A program made the translations under genes and the position numbers. A DNA stretch of 64,000 bases, taken from the NCBI GenBank assembly GCA_016208495.1, contig JACQXX010000092.1, positions 1-64,000 on the forward strand. Direction: 5' to 3'. Position 1 is the first letter of the stretch. Every line of letters starts with the position of its first letter. The DNA comes from Acidobacteriota bacterium. GTDB lineage: Bacteria > Acidobacteriota > Blastocatellia > Chloracidobacteriales > Chloracidobacteriaceae. This document shows positions 1-9,037 of the stretch, in pieces. The notes beneath the pieces were generated by a model that was given only the letters and a program-made list of their open reading frames with translations, was not told where the DNA came from and did no database searches.

Positions 1-235
1 AGTCAGTAGTCAGTAGTCAGTAGTCAGTAGTCAGTAGTCAGTAGTCAGTAGTCAGTAGTCAGTAGTCAGTAGTCAGTAGTCAGTAGTCAGTAGTCAGTAG
101 TCAGTAGTCGAGTGTTGGGATTTGAGGACTTGTGTCAAGTGGATTTGGTTCTATTTGAGTCAGTTAGGAACAATTCTTTTTAAGAATTCCATGGATTCAG
201 CTATCCGGGTTTTATCTACTGACCACTGACTACAA
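1..235. repeat. AGTCAGT heptamer element, copy 1
   Basis: About 15 tandem copies of AGTCAGT (1-108) are followed by a roughly 110-bp core and then a short inverted arm of ACTGACT-type units (about 217-235). The same core recurs at 48888-49099 (inverted) and 62778-63040, so this is a dispersed element and not an isolated microsatellite. The left edge may continue outside the window. The core contains a small AATTCTT...AAGAATT inverted repeat. No coding capacity was seen. Confidence 0.9.
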
Positions 236-243
236 AAAAATGG

Positions 244-280
244 AAAGCGGGATGGCACACCGTATGTGCCATCCCGCTTT
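244..280. terminator. Bidirectional hairpin terminator
   Basis: A perfect 16-bp stem (AAAGCGGGATGGCACA, 244-259, pairing with 265-280) encloses a 5-base loop. It is followed by TTT on the plus strand and by CCATTTTTTT on the minus strand. It lies about 70 bp past the stop of the minus-strand TPR gene and probably ends that transcript. Confidence 0.8.
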
Positions 281-282
281 TT

Positions 283-365
283 TGTCACCCTGTCACCCTG
301 TCACCTTGTCACCTGTCACCTTGTCACCTTGTCACCCACTCACCCTGTCACTTTGTCACTTTGTC
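283..365. repeat. TGTCACCY octamer array
   Basis: About ten imperfect units of TGTCACCC/TGTCACTT. The right end runs into the coding sequence of the TPR gene: its last six codons and stop (348-365) lie inside the array and encode NDKVTK. A related array overlaps the 3' end of rsmA at 43320-43395 and gives NDKVTE. Confidence 0.85.
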
Positions 366-1409
366 ATTAGCCGCGGCTTTCTGACGGAGTTGCTCGATGA
401 CCTTCTTCATTTTTTCGCGCTGTTCTTTCTGAGCAGCATCGGCAGGAATTGATTGCAAATAGGCTTCGAGCGCGTCGGCTGCTTCGCGATTCTGACTGCG
501 CTTGCTGTAAATGGTGGCCAGATAGAGGTACGCCTGTGGAATATCTTTCCCGGCAACGTGAATCACTTTTTGAAAGGCATTTATCGCATCCGGGAATGTC
601 GCTTCGGATTGTGCCAGCACCATCCCGAGCCGCATATTCACATTGGGGGAAGTCGGGTTGAGTTCAGCCGCCTTTCTCAGTGCCAGCATGCCCTCTTTCT
701 GGTGCTTGAGTTCAACACAGGCCACACCGAGCGAATAAAACCCATGCCAGCCTGAGTCATTAATCCCCACCGCCTTGACCAGCAACGGAAGCGCCGCCGG
801 ATAGTCCCCGGCATCAACATAGGTGCTCCCCAGCAATTCCAGGGCATCGTAATATTCAGGAAAGATTTCCAGTGCCTTTTTCAAAGCAGCGATTCCGGGC
901 TCAACGTCTTTCTTTTCAAAGGATTTGGTGGCCTTTTTATATTCCTTGCGGGCGTTTTCCGGCACGTCTTGATAAAACACGCTGGTATCACCTTTGGCTG
1001 GGAGCCGCTCACTTGAACTGACAGGATTTTTTCTGAGACGCAGATTCACATCAAAGGTAAAGACTTCGCCACCGGTACCAAGTGTGTTCACCGGGTTGAC
1101 TTCGATGCGGACGGTTTGGGCCTCAAAGTCCGTTCCCGCTGGTTCAATCTGCAAGTAATAGTTCCCCGCCGGCACATTGCCAAACCGATACCGCCCGGCA
1201 CTGTCAGAATACCCCATGCCAACCTGTGAGTATCCATCATTGAGCAGAAACACCCGCACATTCTGCACCGGGCGATTGTCAGTCCCAGCCACGCGTCCCT
1301 GAACCGTATTCCGGCTCTGGATCAGTGCCGTTGCCGTTACACGAAATTGGGTTGTGGGAAACGCCATCTGCCCCACCATCAGTACAATTCCAAGCAGCCT
1401 GGATTTCAT
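348..1409 (-). CDS. Exported TPR protein with carboxypeptidase-type regulatory domain
   Basis: A 353-residue protein of unknown specific role. It starts with a hydrophobic signal sequence (MKSRLLGIVLMVGQMAFP). A carboxypeptidase regulatory-like beta-sandwich (about residues 35-125, with GRVAGTDNRPVQNVRV and GNVPAGNYYLQIEP) follows, then tetratricopeptide repeats (about 155-340). The ATG at 1409 is chosen over an upstream in-frame start because AAAGGAG lies 8-9 bases before it. The C-terminus NDKVTK is encoded by the octamer array, so the original end of the protein may have been replaced. The gene is preceded by a hairpin plus T-run directly against its ribosome binding site. Family-level identification only; its partners are unknown. 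Confidence 0.8.
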   Translation of the reverse strand: MKSRLLGIVLMVGQMAFPTTQFRVTATALIQSRNTVQGRVAGTDNRPVQNVRVFLLNDGYSQVGMGYSDSAGRYRFGNVPAGNYYLQIEPAGTDFEAQTVRIEVNPVNTLGTGGEVFTFDVNLRLRKNPVSSSERLPAKGDTSVFYQDVPENARKEYKKATKSFEKKDVEPGIAALKKALEIFPEYYDALELLGSTYVDAGDYPAALPLLVKAVGINDSGWHGFYSLGVACVELKHQKEGMLALRKAAELNPTSPNVNMRLGMVLAQSEATFPDAINAFQKVIHVAGKDIPQAYLYLATIYSKRSQNREAADALEAYLQSIPADAAQKEQREKMKKVIEQLRQKAAANDKVTK

Positions 1410-1425
1410 ACACCTCACTCCTTTG

Positions 1426-1465
1426 AAAAAAAAATGCCCGCCTCGCACGAGTCGAGACGGGCATT
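1426..1465 (-). promoter_or_regulatory. Terminator-like hairpin in the leader of the TPR gene
   Basis: On the minus strand a 13-bp stem with one mismatch (1453-1465 pairing with 1433-1445) is followed at once by nine T residues (1434-1426) and then by the AAAGGAG ribosome binding site of the TPR gene. There is no room for a promoter between hairpin and gene. The transcript must either read through this structure or start at it, which is an attenuator-like layout. It could instead be a terminator for the distant upstream receptor gene. Confidence 0.55.
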
Positions 1466-1500
1466 ATCATACAGTGCGCGGTCAGTTGATCATATGATCA
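1466..1500 (-). promoter_or_regulatory. Possible promoter with palindromic operator
   Basis: On the minus strand a TATGAT box (1466-1471) sits just before the leader hairpin. A perfect 14-bp palindrome, TGATCATATGATCA (1487-1500), overlaps where the -35 region would be. This fits a repressible promoter for the TPR gene. The -35 match is poor and no regulator is identified. Confidence 0.35.
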
Positions 1501-1520
1501 TTTTAGGTGCGCACAAACCC

Positions 1521-1583
1521 GGTTCTTTCGGCCTGATTCCTGGGAAATAGTTTCAATTGAACATTTTCCAGGAACAAAGAACC
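1521..1583. repeat. Imperfect palindrome in intergenic gap
   Basis: GGTTCTTT (1521-1528) and TTCCTGGGAAAT (1537-1548) pair with ATTTTCCAGGAA (1563-1574) and AAAGAACC (1576-1583). It lies between the TonB receptor (ends 1782) and the TPR gene. No T-run follows, so it is not a convincing terminator. I see no gene in the rest of the 1502-1781 gap. Confidence 0.5.
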
Positions 1584-1781
1584 AGGTACGAAGCACAGGC
1601 AAAATTAAGAAAGTCCATCATTTGCGGATGCGCTTCTTTTCTTGGAATTGTGCGCGAGACTAACGCCGTCAGTTCAGGGAACTGAGCCTGGGGCGAAAGG
1701 CTTCTCAATCATTTGAATGTTTCACCCTCAACCCCACGCCCTCAGCCCTGAAACAGCGCGCCGTTTTTCTCGTGCTGATTC

Positions 1782-4700
1782 CTAGAACTGAATCCCAAAG
1801 GAAATACGCGCTTCGCGTGGATCCTGGAAGCCAATCGGTTGTTTGTAGCGTGGATCAAGCACCAGATTCTGTGAGCTGATGCGCTGTTTCACACCATCCG
1901 GCGTCGCAGACAGGTATTCGTTCAACGTCGCAAAGTTGACGTTTTGGCCTGGTCCCAAAATATTGACGAATTGGTCAACGATGTTGCGTTCGTCAAACAG
2001 GTTGAACACGTTGAACGAAAACTTAAAGCGGACACGTTCGCTCACATTGATGAAGTGTGACACCACCAGATCGGTCTGGGTGTACACTTCGGTCCGTCCA
2101 GCATCAGCACGACCAAAGGCAAACAGCGGCAGACCGCTGGAGCCTTCCACGGTTGAGGAAACAACGGTGGTGATTGGTGTGCCTTGATAGATGAACTGCG
2201 AACCACCGATTTCAGTGGACATGTTCTTTCCAAAACCTTTGTAGTCAAAGCGATAGGCGGCAAAGGTCTTGAATGTGTGTGGTCGGTCGGTCGCCAATCG
2301 GCCCAAAATCGGATCGCCATTGGCGTCAAAGTTCAACGCCGGGAGGTCAAAGTTTCGGTTGACGTTCGGGCTGGTTCGGCCAAGTCCATTGGTCACTTCG
2401 TCTGAGCTGGCCAGACCGGCATAGTTTCCATACAGCTTGCTGTAGATGTATGAGAAGTTGGCATACCAGTTCTTGGAAAAGCGCTTGTCAAGGCGCAGTT
2501 CAAGACCGGTGTATTCACGCACGGCTTTCGGGGTTGGTGGATCAAAGAAATCCACCGTGGCACCAAAGCCTGGGTTTCCAATCGTGTAGACTTCATTGCC
2601 GTCGGCATCGAGACCGCCGACGTCTTCAATCGCCCGCAGCACATCCTTGCGGGTAAAGCGGGCGCTAAAGAGCCAGTCTTTCGAGAAGTTGTAGTCCACC
2701 GCAAACGAAAACTCACGCATTTTGAACGGTTTGAGATCCGGATCAATCGTTGGTCGTGAACCGGGCAGCGTCACGTTGGACGGGAAGCGCAGGTCAATCG
2801 GCCCCAGGATGACATCGCCGGGCTGATTGGTCAGGTTAATGCCCCGATAGTCAGCCTGTTCCAGCTTGCGATAGGTGCGCAGGAATTTTTCACCACCGAA
2901 TGAACCGCGTGGCAGTTCATATTTCATCGTGTCGTAGAAAATGCTGAAGCTTCCGGAAACTTTGACCTTTCCATCACCCAGCACATCCCACGCCGCACCG
3001 ATACGCGGTGCAACTTTATCCCCCCACCCGAAGTCAATCGGACGTGTTCCAGTTCCCTGGGCCACATCCGCAGGAATATCCGGGTGGAAATCCGTGCGGA
3101 TCGGGAACGACGGCAGGAATTCTTTTTCAAACCGGACACCCAGGTTGAACGTCAGGTTTTTGTTCAACTGCCAGGTATCCTGCACGAAAATTCCCTGGTT
3201 GCTGCTGGTCACATCACCCGTGCGGGCGAAATCATCGGCGATGTAATAGCCATATTCCCCTCGCTGACCAGCAAAGGTACGGCCAAAGAAGTACTGGAAG
3301 CGACCGCCAGAGAACCCGAATTCAACTTTGTTGCTGAGCCGGTTGATCTGATAGCCACCCTTGATGATGTGTTGTTGACCGCCGAATGATTTGACCCACG
3401 TCGCATCACCATAAAAGTTGGTGCGGCGGGTAATATCAAACTGGGTCAAACTGTTGGTTTCAACCACTGGCCGACCCGTCACGCGCGTGTCGCCAGCGCA
3501 TTCCGGCTGAGTGCATGGCGCGTTGATAATCACCAACGGTGTGTTCGGCAAAATGTCGTAGGCACCACCTTTGTCGTTGAAATAGTTGTGACCCGTACGG
3601 GCACTCAGGATCAGGTTTGGCGTGAGGCTCCAGGTTACCCCGCCGGATACTTGCCAGGCTGGCGTATAGCCGCCCTGGAATGGGTACCGAGGGTTCAAAA
3701 AGACCGTATCGCTCGTCGTCTGGAAGCCCAGCAGGTTTGGCGGCCCTTCGGTTTTGATCGGGTTGTTTTGGAAGCTGCTGTAAATATTGATTTTGCTTGA
3801 TGGCGCAAAATCAAGCCGCGCGATCAGATAATCACGCTTGGTGCGATAGTCCACCAGCCGGGTGTTGAGCGTCTGGATCGAAGTATCGCCAGCCGCCACC
3901 GGTTTAATCCGATCCAGCCGACGGGTCTGAATCTCGTACTGAGGGGCGTAGCCCAGGAAGAACCACAGACGGTCCTTAATCACCGGTCCGCCAATCGTAA
4001 AGTTCGGGTTGATCAGCCGGGTGCCGTCTTTGCCGCGTGGGTTGGCAAAATACTCGACGGTTTGCTGTCTCGGATCAAGCGGGTTTAACCGCTGGGTTGG
4101 GTTGTCTTCCGCCCGGAATGAATCAGAGGTGTATTCAAAGCGGCCTTCGCCGTGGAATTCGTTGGTGCCGCTCTTGGTAATCACGTTGACCACACCGCCG
4201 GTCGCACCGCCGTATTCGGCTTCGTACCCGGCGCTCTTGACCTGAACTTCTTTGACAAAGTCCAGCGGCGTGTTCTTTGAGCCACGCAGGCGGCCCTGGG
4301 TGATTTCGGTCACTTCGACACCATCCACCACAAACACGTTTTCAACGCCTGAAGCCCCGTCAATCTGGAACCCACCAGATTTATCTTCACTTCGAGTGCC
4401 TGGCGCAACTTCAAGCACGGAAGAGAAATTCAGCGTTTTGGGCAACAACTGAATTTGCATTTCACTGATGTTGACCGCCGTCTTGGATGAAGTCACGTCC
4501 ACATAGGCCGCGTCGGCGGCAGTGACGTTCACGATTTCATCCTGACCACCAGCTTTCAGATCCAGGTTGACCTGGAGCGTTCGCCCCAGTTCGAGGTTCA
4601 AATCACTCACTTCATAGGTTGTAAACCCTGAAGCGGTCGCCGTGATGGTATAGGTTCCCGGCTGAAGATTGGTAAAAGTGTAATTTCCGGATGCGTCGGT

Positions 4701-4928
4701 CGTGGCCTCATACGTGCGCTGTGCGTTTTTGGCGGAGACCGTCGCCCCAGCCACCACAGCACCCGTTTGATCCCGAACAACCCCTTTGATACTGCCTGAT
4801 ACTTCCTGAGCACCGCCCGCAACCGCTGGTCCGGCATAGGCCAGCACCGGCTGCGATACCCCTGTCGGAGACAGGACAACGGCCAGAAATAACAGGGCGG
4901 AAAGCAATTGAGTCAGCTTTCGTCTCAC
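1782..4928 (-). CDS. TonB-dependent receptor, Oar-like (paralogue A)
   Basis: A 1048-residue outer-membrane receptor. It has a signal peptide (MRRKLTQLLSALLFLAVVLS) and a carboxypeptidase regulatory-like domain (about 46-130, starting GSIKGVVRDQTGAVVAGA). A plug domain follows (about 135-255, with IDGASGVENVFVVDGVEVTE and YEAEYGGATGGVVNVITKSG), then a long beta-barrel ending in ISFGIQF with the terminal Phe typical of barrel proteins. The start is GTG at 4928, with GGAGG about 9 bases upstream. Such proteins import large substrates or oligomers with TonB energy; the substrate cannot be read from sequence. It is a tandem duplicate of the gene at 5891-9037: same length, long near-identical stretches in the C-terminal half, and similar leader DNA. 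Confidence 0.92.
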   Translation of the reverse strand: MRRKLTQLLSALLFLAVVLSPTGVSQPVLAYAGPAVAGGAQEVSGSIKGVVRDQTGAVVAGATVSAKNAQRTYEATTDASGNYTFTNLQPGTYTITATASGFTTYEVSDLNLELGRTLQVNLDLKAGGQDEIVNVTAADAAYVDVTSSKTAVNISEMQIQLLPKTLNFSSVLEVAPGTRSEDKSGGFQIDGASGVENVFVVDGVEVTEITQGRLRGSKNTPLDFVKEVQVKSAGYEAEYGGATGGVVNVITKSGTNEFHGEGRFEYTSDSFRAEDNPTQRLNPLDPRQQTVEYFANPRGKDGTRLINPNFTIGGPVIKDRLWFFLGYAPQYEIQTRRLDRIKPVAAGDTSIQTLNTRLVDYRTKRDYLIARLDFAPSSKINIYSSFQNNPIKTEGPPNLLGFQTTSDTVFLNPRYPFQGGYTPAWQVSGGVTWSLTPNLILSARTGHNYFNDKGGAYDILPNTPLVIINAPCTQPECAGDTRVTGRPVVETNSLTQFDITRRTNFYGDATWVKSFGGQQHIIKGGYQINRLSNKVEFGFSGGRFQYFFGRTFAGQRGEYGYYIADDFARTGDVTSSNQGIFVQDTWQLNKNLTFNLGVRFEKEFLPSFPIRTDFHPDIPADVAQGTGTRPIDFGWGDKVAPRIGAAWDVLGDGKVKVSGSFSIFYDTMKYELPRGSFGGEKFLRTYRKLEQADYRGINLTNQPGDVILGPIDLRFPSNVTLPGSRPTIDPDLKPFKMREFSFAVDYNFSKDWLFSARFTRKDVLRAIEDVGGLDADGNEVYTIGNPGFGATVDFFDPPTPKAVREYTGLELRLDKRFSKNWYANFSYIYSKLYGNYAGLASSDEVTNGLGRTSPNVNRNFDLPALNFDANGDPILGRLATDRPHTFKTFAAYRFDYKGFGKNMSTEIGGSQFIYQGTPITTVVSSTVEGSSGLPLFAFGRADAGRTEVYTQTDLVVSHFINVSERVRFKFSFNVFNLFDERNIVDQFVNILGPGQNVNFATLNEYLSATPDGVKQRISSQNLVLDPRYKQPIGFQDPREARISFGIQF

Positions 4929-5617
4929 GTTTTATTCCTCCCAGAATGCTTATCGTTATTTTGTTCTGTGATCGCCCATCATTGAGGCCCGCGTTTGAAG
5001 CAAGCACACTTCACGGCGTGAGAAGGTCCGATGCCATTGAATTCCTTTGCAGATTGAGGGGAGATGGACAGGTATATGCGAGCGAGTTGCCGTGAACTGA
5101 TAAGGAGTGGCACTATTTTTGGCAGCACGTGGCGTTCCAAAATATTCAAAATTCTGAATACATCAGCTCAAACAACACCCTCAACGGTTAGAAACCTGCC
5201 ATCCGTTGCACATAATTCTTCACTATTCTGACTCGCGGGAGAGGGCGGCAACAGGTACGATTCACTTTAAATTCAAAAATTTGGATAAACTTGGGATTCA
5301 CATTTGAAAAATCATCTTATTTATTTTGACTTATCTGAAAAAAATATTTTATTCCAGTCAGTTGCCTGACAAAAATTCACCTGAATCCGTATCCAAAGAT
5401 GGAAAGTCATCCAAAAATTTGAAATTTTTATCCAAAATTATAAATTTCTAATCTTCCGGTAATCCATTTTTTTGAATTACTCTCTTCGAAAGACAATCCA
5501 TTTCGAGGCTCAGGGCCTGAGAGAACACAGGCTGACACGTCAAACCATTTTGGAATGATGTGGGCTGGAGGCTGTACGCTTTAAAAAAAAGGAAATTGAT
5601 TGTCTTCCGTTGCTCTT

Positions 5618-5715
5618 ATACCAATTTGTAGTGAAGTCCTCGTATTAGAAAATAGTCAAATAGTTCAATCAAATAAACTTAGTGAACTACTGACTACTGA
5701 CTACAAACTGGTATT
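5618..5715. repeat. Degenerate ACTGACT element
   Basis: A short run of ACTGACT units (about 5682-5703) lies between inverted ends: ATACCAATTTGTAGT on the left and ACTACAAACTGGTAT on the right. The heptamer matches the AGTCAGT elements but the core differs. It may be a decayed or separate member. Confidence 0.55.
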
Positions 5716-5815
5716 AAATGAGGTTTGGATCTGAGGATGGGCAGGATTTGGCGGTGCTGGTGGATTTGAACACTCCGGCGATAACACAACGCCCGGACTG
5801 AACGAGTAAGGTTCA

Positions 5816-5859
5816 GGGCTGGAAATAACTGAAATAACTGACTTTTCAGTTCCCAGCCC
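5816..5859. terminator. Weak hairpin after paralogue B
   Basis: GGGCTGG (5816-5822) pairs with CCAGCCC (5853-5859), and the inner AACTGAAA/TTTCAGTT-type bases also pair. It sits about 30 bp past the stop of paralogue B on its strand, but no T-run follows. Confidence 0.35.
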
Positions 5860-5890
5860 TTCGCCTTAAATCATTTTTCCTGATTCGTCC

Positions 5891-8800
5891 TTAAAACTGA
5901 ATTCCGAAGGAAATACGGGCTTCACGTGGATTCTGGAAGCCAACAGCCTGGTTGTAGCGCGGATCAAGCACCAGATTCTGTGAACTGATGCGCTGTCTCA
6001 CACCATCCGGGGTGGCTGACAGATATTCGGCCAGGGTTCTGAAATTGACATTCTGGCCGGGTCCTAAAATCTCCACGAACGGGTCAATCACATTGCGTTC
6101 ATCAAACAAATTGAACACGTTGAACGAAAACTTAAAGCGCACACGTTCGCTCACGTTGATGAAGTGTGACACCACCAGATCGGTCTGGGTGAAGACTTCG
6201 GTTCGGCCAGCATCACCACGACCAAAGGCAAACAAGGGGAGGTCAGTGGAACCTTCCACGGTGGCTGAAACCAGGGTTGTGACTGGTGTGCCCTGGTAAA
6301 TGAACTGCGAACCGCCGATTTCAGTGGACATGTTCTTTCCAAAACCTTTGTAGTCAAAGCGATAGGCGGCAAAGGTCTTGAACGTGTGCGGTCGGTCGGT
6401 CGCCAATCGGCCCAAAATTGGATCGCCATTGGCGTCAAAGTTCAACGCCGGGAGGTCAAAGTTTCGGTTGACGTTCGGGCTGGTTCGACCAAACCCGTTG
6501 AAAACTTCATCTGAACTGGCCAGACCGGAGTAGTTTCCATACAACTTGCTGTAGATGTATGAGAAGTTGGCATACCAGTTTTTCGAGAATCGCTTGTCAA
6601 GGCGCAGTTCAAGACCGGTGTATTCACGCACGGCTTTCGGGGTTGGCGGATCAAAGAAATCAACTGTCGCTCCAAAGCCTGGGTTGCCAATCGTGTAAAC
6701 TTCATTGCCCTGGGCATCGAGACCGCCGACGTCTTCAATCGCCCGCAGCACATCCTTGCGAGTAAAGCGAGCGCTAAAGAGCCAGTCTTTCGAGAAGTTG
6801 TAGTCCACGGCAAACGAGAACTCACGCATTTTGAACGGTTTAAGGTCTGGATCAATCGTTGGGCGTGAACCGGGCAGCGTGACGTTTGACGGGAAGCGCA
6901 GGTCAATCGGCCCAAGGATGACATCACCGGGCTGGTTGGTCAGCGTGATCCCCCGATAGTCGGCCTGTTCCAGCTTGCGATAGGTACGCAGGAATTTATC
7001 ACCACCAAATGAACTCCGTGGCAGTTCATACTTCATCGTGTCGTAGAAAATGCTGAAGCTTCCGGAAACCTTGACCGTTCCATCACCCAGCACATCCCAC
7101 GCCGCGCCGATACGCGGTGCAATCTTGTCGCCCCAGCCAAAATCAATCGGACGGGTGCTGGTGCCTTGCGCAATATCCGGCGGAATATCCGGGTGGAAAT
7201 CCGTGCGGATCGGGAATGACGGCAGGAATTCGTTTTCAAATCGGATCCCCAGGTTGAGTGTCAGATTTTTGTGTGCCTGCCAGGTATCCTGAATGAAGAT
7301 TCCCTGATTGCTGCTGCTCACATTCCCCGTGGTCGCAAATTCATCCACAATGTAATACCCGTATTTTCCTCGTTTGCGAGCAAACGTCCGATCAAAGACA
7401 TATCGGAAAACACCACCCGAAGCACTAAATTCAACATTGTTGCTAAGCCGGTTGATTTGATAGCCACCCTTGATGATGTGCTGTTGACCACCAAATGATT
7501 TGACCCACGTCGCATCGCCATAGAAGTTGGTGCGTCGGATGATGTCAAACTCGGTCAGACTGTTGGTATCTACGACTGGACGCCCCGTCACACGGGTATC
7601 CCCGGCGCATTCCGGCTGAGTACAGGGTGAGCTGATGATCACCAACGGCGTATTTGGCAGAATGTCATATGATCCGCCCTTGTTGTTGAAGTAGTTGTGA
7701 CCAGCACGGGCACTCACAATCAGATTTGGCGTGAGGCTCCAGGTTGCGCCACCTGAGACCTGCCAGGCTGGTGTGTACCCACCCTGGAATGGATAGCGCG
7801 GATTCACAAAGACCGGGGAACTGGTCGTCTGAAAATCCAGCATATTGGCCGGTCCTTCGGTTTTGACCGGGTTGTTTTGGAAACTGGTAAAGACATTGAT
7901 TTTGCTTGATGGCGCAAAGTCAAGCCGACCAATGAGATAGTCACGTTTGGCGCGATAATCCACCAACCGGGTGTTGAGCGTCTGAATGGCAGTATCACCG
8001 GTCGCCACCGGCTTGATCAGATCGAGCCGGCGAGTTTGGAGTTCATACTGCGGGGCGTAACCCAGGAAAAACCACAGCCGGTCTTTGATCACCGGTCCAC
8101 CGAGCGTGAAAGTTGGATTGATCAGCCGGGTGCCGTCCTTACCACGCGGGTTGGCAAAGTACTCGACGGTTTGCTGTTGTGGATCAAGCGGGTTTAACCG
8201 TTGGGTTGGGTTGTCTTCCGCCCGAAATGAATCAGAGGTGTATTCAAAGCGACCTTCACCGTGGAATTCGTTGGTGCCGCTCTTGGTGACCACATTGACC
8301 ACCCCGCCCGTCGCACCGCCGTATTCGGCCTCATACCCGGCACTCTTGACCTGAACTTCTTTGACAAAGTCCAGCGGCGTGTTCTTTGAGGTCGGCAGAC
8401 TCCCTTCAATAATTTCGGTTACTTCCACGCCGTCCACCACAAACACGTTTTCAACGCCTGAAGCCCCGTCAATCTGGAACCCACCAGATTTATTTTCGCT
8501 CCGTGTACCCGGCGCCACTTCGAGGACTGACGAAAAATTCAGGGTTTTGGGCAGCACTCGAATCTGCATTTCATTGATGTTGACGGCTGTCTTGGATGAA
8601 GTCACGTCCACATAAGCCGCATCAGCCGCTGTCACGTTGATGATTTCATCCTGACCGCCAGCTTTGAGATCCAGGTTCACCTGGAGCGTTCGCCCCAGTT
8701 CGAGGTTCAAATCATTCACTTCATAAGTTGTAAAACCTGGGGCGGTTGCCGTAATGGTATAAATCCCTGGTTGAAGGTTGGTAAAGGTGTAATGTCCAGA

Positions 8801-9037
8801 TGCGTCAGTCGTTGCTTCATAGGAACGCTGTGCGTTTTTGGCGGTAAGGGTTGCCCCAGCCACAATGGCACTGGTTTGATCTCGAACAACCCCTTTGATA
8901 CTGCCCGTTACTTCCTGAATACCGCCCGCGATGATGGGTCCGGTAGAGGCCAATACTGGCTGTGACAGCCCTGTTGAAGACAGGGCTATCGCCAGAAAGA
9001 ACAGTGCGGAAAGCAATTGAATCAGCTTTCGTTTCAC
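5891..9037 (-). CDS. TonB-dependent receptor, Oar-like (paralogue B)
   Basis: A second 1048-residue receptor with the same plan as paralogue A: signal peptide (VKRKLIQLLSALFFLAIALS), carboxypeptidase regulatory-like domain, plug (FQIDGASGVENVFVVDGVEV) and barrel ending ISFGIQF. GTG at 9037 is preferred over an upstream ATG. It aligns with the paralogue start, has GGGAG about 9 bases before it, and makes the two proteins the same length. Differences are concentrated in the middle of the barrel (about residues 520-640) and near the C-terminus, where extracellular loops would vary. It is divergent from the hybrid kinase at 9429, which may control it. The substrate is unknown. Confidence 0.92.
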   Translation of the reverse strand: MKRKLIQLLSALFFLAIALSSTGLSQPVLASTGPIIAGGIQEVTGSIKGVVRDQTSAIVAGATLTAKNAQRSYEATTDASGHYTFTNLQPGIYTITATAPGFTTYEVNDLNLELGRTLQVNLDLKAGGQDEIINVTAADAAYVDVTSSKTAVNINEMQIRVLPKTLNFSSVLEVAPGTRSENKSGGFQIDGASGVENVFVVDGVEVTEIIEGSLPTSKNTPLDFVKEVQVKSAGYEAEYGGATGGVVNVVTKSGTNEFHGEGRFEYTSDSFRAEDNPTQRLNPLDPQQQTVEYFANPRGKDGTRLINPTFTLGGPVIKDRLWFFLGYAPQYELQTRRLDLIKPVATGDTAIQTLNTRLVDYRAKRDYLIGRLDFAPSSKINVFTSFQNNPVKTEGPANMLDFQTTSSPVFVNPRYPFQGGYTPAWQVSGGATWSLTPNLIVSARAGHNYFNNKGGSYDILPNTPLVIISSPCTQPECAGDTRVTGRPVVDTNSLTEFDIIRRTNFYGDATWVKSFGGQQHIIKGGYQINRLSNNVEFSASGGVFRYVFDRTFARKRGKYGYYIVDEFATTGNVSSSNQGIFIQDTWQAHKNLTLNLGIRFENEFLPSFPIRTDFHPDIPPDIAQGTSTRPIDFGWGDKIAPRIGAAWDVLGDGTVKVSGSFSIFYDTMKYELPRSSFGGDKFLRTYRKLEQADYRGITLTNQPGDVILGPIDLRFPSNVTLPGSRPTIDPDLKPFKMREFSFAVDYNFSKDWLFSARFTRKDVLRAIEDVGGLDAQGNEVYTIGNPGFGATVDFFDPPTPKAVREYTGLELRLDKRFSKNWYANFSYIYSKLYGNYSGLASSDEVFNGFGRTSPNVNRNFDLPALNFDANGDPILGRLATDRPHTFKTFAAYRFDYKGFGKNMSTEIGGSQFIYQGTPVTTLVSATVEGSTDLPLFAFGRGDAGRTEVFTQTDLVVSHFINVSERVRFKFSFNVFNLFDERNVIDPFVEILGPGQNVNFRTLAEYLSATPDGVRQRISSQNLVLDPRYNQAVGFQNPREARISFGIQF

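Larger units (their letters stand above)
4929..5890. other. AT-rich intergenic region between the two receptors
   Basis: No gene is seen. The part next to paralogue A (about 4945-5110) resembles the leader of paralogue B (9050-9230), so the duplication included upstream DNA. The stretch 5270-5470 is strongly AT-rich, with a palindrome AAAAATTT-G-AAATTTTT (5413-5429), and is a plausible promoter region for paralogue A. A heptamer remnant lies at 5618-5715 and a weak hairpin at 5816-5859. Confidence 0.6.
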
